Assembly (NCBI GenBank): GCA_037043015.1
Contig: CM073326.1
Location: forward strand, 11,354,345-11,418,344
Reading direction: 5' to 3'
Source: Bryum argenteum
Lineage: Eukaryota; Streptophyta; Bryopsida; Bryales; Bryaceae
DNA length: 64,000 nt
Every line of letters begins with the position of its first letter. Within the stretch, counting starts at the first letter, position 1. Below the pieces are notes generated by a model. It saw only the letters and a list, made by a program, of their open reading frames with translations, made no database searches and had not been told where the DNA came from. Shown one piece after another: positions 58,788 to 64,000 of this stretch. The translations under genes were made by a program, and so were the position numbers.

Positions 58788-59127
58788 GGTTGCACCGATC
58801 GATTAGGTCAAACTGTTGCCTGTCCGATTGATCAATGCCCTGAATTGGATCAGATCGTAGCAATCCCAAATCAAAAGTGTGAGCCTGTTTGCGAGGATTG
58901 TCTGAAAGCTGTCAATTCAATGGAGTGGAGTGTTGGGTTACTGCAATCGGAGTTGCAAGAGCAAGAGCGAGGTGGTGGAACAAGTGGAGAGATGAACACT
59001 TGGCTTTGTTGCTTGGGTGCCACTTGTGAGAGCTCATGCACCTCCATAGTGACTCACTCCGAAGGCTCTTCACAAATTGTACCTTTGTTCCTTCGTTCCT
59101 TTGTTCCTTCGTTATCTTGTCCCCTTC

Positions 59128-59215
59128 CCTTTTCCCTCCTTTCCTTGTTCCCCTTCCCTTTCCCCTCCTTTCCTTGTTCCCCTTCCCTTTCCCCTCCTTT
59201 CCTTGTTCCCTCGTT
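59128..59215. repeat. 29-bp pyrimidine-rich tandem repeat, three units
   Basis: The unit is CCCCTTCCCTTTCCCCTCCT followed by TTCCTTGTT. The plus strand is over 95% pyrimidine for about 90 bases, preceded by (CCTTCGTT)-like words from 59080. Long pyrimidine tracts can adopt triplex structures; no gene is attached. Confidence 0.85.
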
Positions 59216-59544
59216 CACTTTTTTTTATCATCAAATAGGAGTCTTACTCTATGTCTGTGTTTTACTTGTTTTATAATTCCTATGAGGGTAAACATTATGT
59301 AAACATACTCCTTACTCAACTATGAAGAGTCACAAGTACAATTTTCTCTGTATATGGAATTTTGGCTCACGAAACACTTTGATTGCTATATTGATTTTTT
59401 TTTCACCTTTGAACATTGTGATCTCACAAATGGTGAAAACGATAACTTAAGATTTGGTACTAGTTTCATACTCGATCTTGAGATTACATACCTCAAAATC
59501 TACTATTTGATGCACGTAGTTTGTTTTGATTTGTTTTGTTTTGT

Positions 59545-60420
59545 TTTGCAAGTGACACTATGATCTTGGAAATCGCTGGTCGGATCAAGCCGCATGAGGT
59601 GTCGTCCGAAGCGGGTTATTCTGTAAAGTTTTGTAGAACAATCGAATTGCAAATAGGTCAACGAGTCCCGAGATATTCAATTTTCAAGTAATTTTGGCCC
59701 CCAAATCACCAAAAATGACAAAAATAACCTACTTATAGACCTAGCAAGAATCACGTGGTTTGGAGCTACATCTCTATACATAAAAGAATACAATCTGTCT
59801 GTCTATTTTTGGTGATCCGTACATGCATCGTAATGATCATTATCATTTTGTTATGTCTACACAAAATGAGGAATTTTAAAATTTGACAAAATTTGACAAT
59901 ATATCTTGGGCAAAATAGTCTAAGTATCATTTAAAGCAGGTAGATTTTTTTGTATGTGAGAGAGTAAATAACATTATGATCTTGGGTAGCACCGGTCGGA
60001 TTGGGGTGCATGAGGTGTATTTAGAAGCGGGAGTTTTTTTAGTAGAGGTGCATGCAGCAATGAGATCACGATTCCTGCAAACAAATCTCAAGATTTTGAG
60101 TTTCCAAGTAATTATGGCTCCAGATAAATTGGAAATTATTTGTATGAGCGTCGCAACGTAATGGAGGCAAACTAGTCTATTATTTTAGGCAAGTAGTTGG
60201 TTTTGTGTGTAAGTGACATTACGATCTCGGGCACCGCCCGTTTAATTAAGGCGCATGAGGTGTCGTTGGAAGCGGGTTTTTTAGTAAAAATGTGGGCAAC
60301 GATCAGACTCCAATTCTGACTAGTGGATTCCAAGATAATGGATTTTCACGTATTTATGACTCTTGGAATATTGGAAATAAATTTTATGAGCATGGCAACG
60401 TGGCGGGGCTTGTCATTAGA
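59545..60420. repeat. Three decayed copies of a satellite-like unit
   Basis: The word GCATGAGGTGT, preceded by TTATGATCTTGG or ACGATCTCGGGC and followed by GAAGCGGG, occurs at 59592, 60009 and 60252. Flanking blocks (GGCAAA.TAGTCTA, TTTTGTGTGTAAG or TTTTGTATGTGAG) also recur. Spacing is 417 and 243 bp, so units vary in length. The array stops just before the piggyBac element. Confidence 0.65.
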
Positions 60421-60515
60421 TGTAGAATTCCCCTTGTAATTATTATTTTTAATTTTTAATTTTTTTTTTTATAAGTTTAAACATAGAGTTTAGACCTTTT
60501 TCCTCTAGGAGTTAA

Positions 60516-63500
60516 CCCTTTATTGACACAGTGGACCAAATTGGTCCGCAAGGCACCTTCGCACGGCTTTGGGGGGTGGAGCGGGCACAGTTTGTCCAAC
60601 ATGCAGTCGCAAGCCCCTGCTCATTTTCAGCCCTCCTCTGCCTCGAAAATTCCGATTGACAATTCGATCTTCGCATTGTTCAAGCGAGATTCCAGCAACG
60701 ATGAGAGAGAGTGCTTGAGGTAGCTTGAGTGCAGAACGGGCAAGGAGCTACGAGAGGCTTCATGAAAATTTTGAGAGGCGGGCTGCAAAGAGAATAATGG
60801 GTTTGACTTGTCAATTGCAGGAGAGAGCACTTGCAGCCACGACACAGTGGAGTGGGAGAGTATCGTTGGCTGCTTCCTTCAACAGTATTTTTTATTTTGA
60901 GTTTCTTCTTGCACTTTGGCAGTTGGTGAATTTAGGGTTTGGTGAAGATGGGTGTCGATAGAAGCAATTCTCGTCTGAAGCTAAAAAGGGAGATCAGAAG
61001 GTGGTTGCAAGTGGATTTAGGATGTTTTCAAGATATTGTTGCAAATGAAATTTGTTTGATGCTTGATGAGAGTCACCTGGCTTCCAAGCCGAGACCCAAG
61101 AGTGTTGTGTGGCCTTCTAAACCTCTGGCTAGGAATTGGAGGTTTTTGTTTAGACACCTGGTAGCAAGGCAATTGGGGTGGGTTGAGAGAAAATCCTTTC
61201 CTGATTTCTTGAACACCTTGTTGAAAGAAGAGTGGTTGCCTGATCAAGAGAAATTTGAACTTCTTGAACCAAGCCAAGTTATGGACGACACTAGAAGGTC
61301 TGGGTCACGTTCATTGAGGGTGGAGACGGTGATAGGCTCGGATGCTGTATCTGTAAGGGTAGAGGTTGCTTTTGAAGTTGGTGGTGACCGTCATGTGAGA
61401 CAACGCCTGTCTACTTCGACGGAAGATTTCAATCAAAGAGGCGCTACCAGGGTTAGAGGGGCCTTCGACGCCGCAGCAGCAGTGCAAGGTGCAAGGGCGA
61501 CGGAAGGCCAAGGGTCAAGAGCTCCAGGTGAGTGTCAGTCAACCATAGATTTTCCTCCACCCTTGACTGACTGTGAGAGAATGGAAAATTCTCATGCTGT
61601 CAATTTGTTTAATGAGGACAAACTACACGCGACATTGCGTGAATTTGATGATTTGTTGGCTTTGGTAAACAGCGGTGTGGGTGGAGAATTAGATTTACAA
61701 GGTCTAACTGATTTTGAGTATGTGCTGAAGATGCGTGATAGGAATGTTAAATTGAGGTCTCATGGGGTATTGACTGCACCATCTTCGCATTACGATCTTG
61801 GATTAAGAGGAACGTCTGTGATTGTTCTTATAAATCAAATACCATTGGTGCATATTGATCCTGATTCTCCATGTTCTGGTCTAATTGAATTTTGGGGTAT
61901 TGTGGTTCATGATAGCTTTGATTTGGTTTATGGTATTCAAATGCTCACAGTAACTTTGTATGGGCCTTGGCCCTTGGGGGACTTTTGAGGTGTCTGAACC
62001 TCTCTGTGTAATTGTTGAGGATGATCAACCACATACAAGCCACTTCTACAAATTTGGGGTGGTGTTATCCGTGATTCTTTTAATGGTGAAGGAAGTTATA
62101 GCAATGTCAGCACAAGTGATGATGAATTTTTCCCACATGGTAGTGAAGATGTAGATGACATGGGGGAGGAATTAGACTCCATGGTCTTGAGTCCAAATAC
62201 CAGAAAGTGGTTGCTTAGCTCATGTGAGATGCAAAATGAAATTGGTTTAAGCTATTATGATTATGAGCAAATTTGCAATATGTCTGATACTGACAGGTTT
62301 AGTGAGACTATGTGGAATTCTACATTGACAGAGTTACGTGCTGTGGAGTTCCTTGGTGAGCATGAAGGATTCAGCCATGTCACTTTAGGTTGCACTGAAC
62401 CTTTACAATTCTTTTCACTATATTGGCCTCATTCAACTTTGACAAAGATTTGTATGCAAACTAATCTGTTTGCAACAAGTGTGGATGAGAATGGGAGAAG
62501 CAAGGGTGGCTAGGGGTGGACTCCATCGGTAGTATCTGAATTACGAGTGTGGTTTGGAGTGCTCATGGTCATGGCATTGAAGAAAGTACCACAAACTCGA
62601 TTCCATTGGTCCAGGGACAATGAGGTATGGAGAACTCCGGCCATTGCAAATTGCATGAGTCGTGACCACTTTGAGTCAATTGAAAAATGTGTGCACCTCA
62701 TTGACAATGAAACAATAGTGACTGATAAATCAGATCCCGCATATTGTAAAATTGCTAAGACACAATGGCTTGTGGATGACTTCAATGTTTTGTGCTCTGA
62801 AATGTGGGATGCTCAGAAGAACTTGACTGTAGATAAAATGATGGTACCATATACGGGTAAGTATTTGCCTATAAGGCAATAAATGAAGGCAAAGCCTACC
62901 CAATATGGTATCAAAATTTGGTGTTTAGCAAATAGTAGATCAAAATATGTTCAACACATGGAGGTATATTGTGGGGCATCAACGTCCAAAGATGATAACC
63001 ATGCAACGGGGTTCAAAATAGTGAACCAATTAATGCGGGGCCATGAAGGTAAGGGTCATATTGTGACTTGTGATAATTATTTTACTAGTCCTAAATTGTT
63101 TTGGTGTCTAGTACAGAAAGGGATTTAGGCAACCGGTACATGTAGGTCTAATCGTATAGGTTGGCCTAATGCACTCACCATAAATCCACGAACAGGGAGT
63201 AGAGGTCAATTGTGGTTTAGAATGGACGCTAGTGGTAGAATGGCTGCCATTTGTTGGTTTGATAACAAACCGGTCAACTTATTGTCCACGGCAATCTCTC
63301 CCTTGGATGGTAATGGTCAAGTCTATGTGTGTAGGTGGCATAGTGGAGAGTTTGTTTCAATCCCTTGTAGTCCCATACTAATCCACTACCACGAAACCAT
63401 GAGAGGAGTAGATGTACAAGATCAATTACGAGGATACTATAGCGTGCAACGAAAAGACTACAAATGGTGGCACCGTATCCTATTTCACATCTTAGACACT

Positions 63501-64000
63501 TCTTTTGTGAATTCATGCATCATTTACAAATCTCATATGGCTCATTTTGGTAAGAAATGTCTAAGCCATGTGAAGTTCAATTTGGTTGTTGCTAATGCAT
63601 TGATGGCAGGATATACCGTGCGTGAGCTCCCCAGGACCACAAGTGTTGATGCGGTGGTTCCACGACCCACAAAATTGCATTACAATGTTAAGTAGGTTGG
63701 AGAGAAGTGTAAGCGGCAAAAGTGTGTATTATGTGGCAAGAATTTAATTTTTATTGTCCAACTTGCAATAAGTCAATGTGTATGGGAAAATGTTTTGTGG
63801 ATTACCATTCAAGACGCTTATGATGTAGTCATATTAGTTGAAATTGGCTTGGTAGTTGTTTTATACAAATTGTTTGATTTATTGAAACAGTTCATGTTTA
63901 GTATGGGGGCATAGGGGTCCAGTGCCAAATTATAGGTGGTTCTTCAGGTTCAAATCCTAAGATTGGAAATTTATAAAGTGTGATTTAGTGAGCAAGTGCA
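60516..64000 (+). mobile_element. piggyBac-type transposon, left end and body (right end outside the window)
   Basis: The left end CCCTTTATTGACACAGTGG follows TTAA at 60512-60515, the target site and terminal CCC of piggyBac elements. An arm-matched dyad, GGACCAAATTGGTCC, lies 17 bp inside the end (60533-60547), like the subterminal repeats of this superfamily. The transposase relic occupies 60948-63823. About 400 bp of leader includes a possible N-terminal exon (MQSQAPAHFQPSSA at 60601-60720, ending at a GAG|GTAG donor). The right terminus and second TTAA are not within the window. Confidence 0.8.
60948..63823 (+). pseudogene. piggyBac-like DDE transposase, decayed
   Basis: One reading frame carries most of the protein from 60948, but it is broken by stops at 61986 (TGA), 62511 (TAG), 62880 (TAA), 63126 (TAG) and 63693 (TAG), and by a local disruption at 61970-62040. 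The three catalytic aspartates are present: LTVDKMMVPYTG, VTCDNYFTS and MRGVDVQDQLRGYY. The last is followed by the typical YKWWHRILFHILDTSFVNS. The C-terminal Cys-rich finger survives: CKRQKCVLCGK in frame, then YCPTCNKSMCMGKCFVDYHS in another frame (63752-63823). The N-terminal about 340 residues contain VVWPSKPLARNWRFLFRHLV and an acidic, low-complexity middle. Intact, the enzyme would cut and paste DNA at TTAA; this copy should not make it. Confidence 0.85.

Noticed and set aside
58278..59276. Plus-strand frames of 139 and 190 residues
   Set aside because: Antisense to IBA57 exon 1 and its upstream repeat; no independent support.
1..64000. CRISPR arrays, operons, ribosome binding sites or tRNA/rRNA genes
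   Set aside because: The genome is a plant nuclear one with introns; tandem repeats lack unique spacers, and no tRNA or rRNA signature was recognised by eye.

Overview
The window is nuclear DNA of a green plant, most likely a non-seed land plant or close relative. Genes are split by many AT-rich GT..AG introns. A plastid-type argininosuccinate synthase and a plant-type mitochondrial IBA57 are present. Intergenic DNA is AT-rich and full of short transposons with terminal inverted repeats (TIRs). A piggyBac-type transposase relic and several families of TTAA-flanked non-autonomous elements argue weakly against a typical flowering plant, but the sequence alone does not fix the lineage.

Layout. 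0-2 kb: palindromic repeats, a two-copy 102-bp repeat and a frame-broken histone H3-like relic. 2-18 kb: almost gene-free, with Tourist-like, Stowaway-like and TTAA-type elements, some nested or back to back; one small single-TM ORF at 9.3 kb may be real. 18.5-26.8 kb: a 27-exon gene for an ARM/HEAT-solenoid protein of about 1174 residues. 27-34.9 kb: repeats and elements. 35-36.7 kb: a two-exon gene for a small secreted protein. 38-42.6 kb: more TTAA-type elements. 43.4-46.6 kb: a complete 10-exon argininosuccinate synthase. 49.2-49.7 kb: a near-perfect 21-bp minisatellite. 52.1-53.5 kb: a DTW-domain tRNA-uridine modifying enzyme. 54.3-55.5 kb: an LEA2/NHL-type membrane protein whose 3' end is uncertain. 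56.2-58.8 kb (minus strand): IBA57. 59.5-60.4 kb: a decayed satellite. 60.5-64 kb: a piggyBac-type element whose transposase keeps its three catalytic aspartates but carries five in-frame stops; its right end lies beyond the window.

The cellular genes are unrelated housekeeping functions (arginine synthesis, Fe-S protein maturation, tRNA modification) plus uncharacterised proteins; nothing suggests an operon or cluster. The most coherent story is the transposon landscape. At least four short families (here B, C, D and F) begin CCC(C) and end (G)GGG next to TTAA, the insertion signature of piggyBac transposases, and a decayed piggyBac gene sits in the same window. Exon boundaries were derived by hand from GT/AG sites and reading-frame continuity and would need transcript support.
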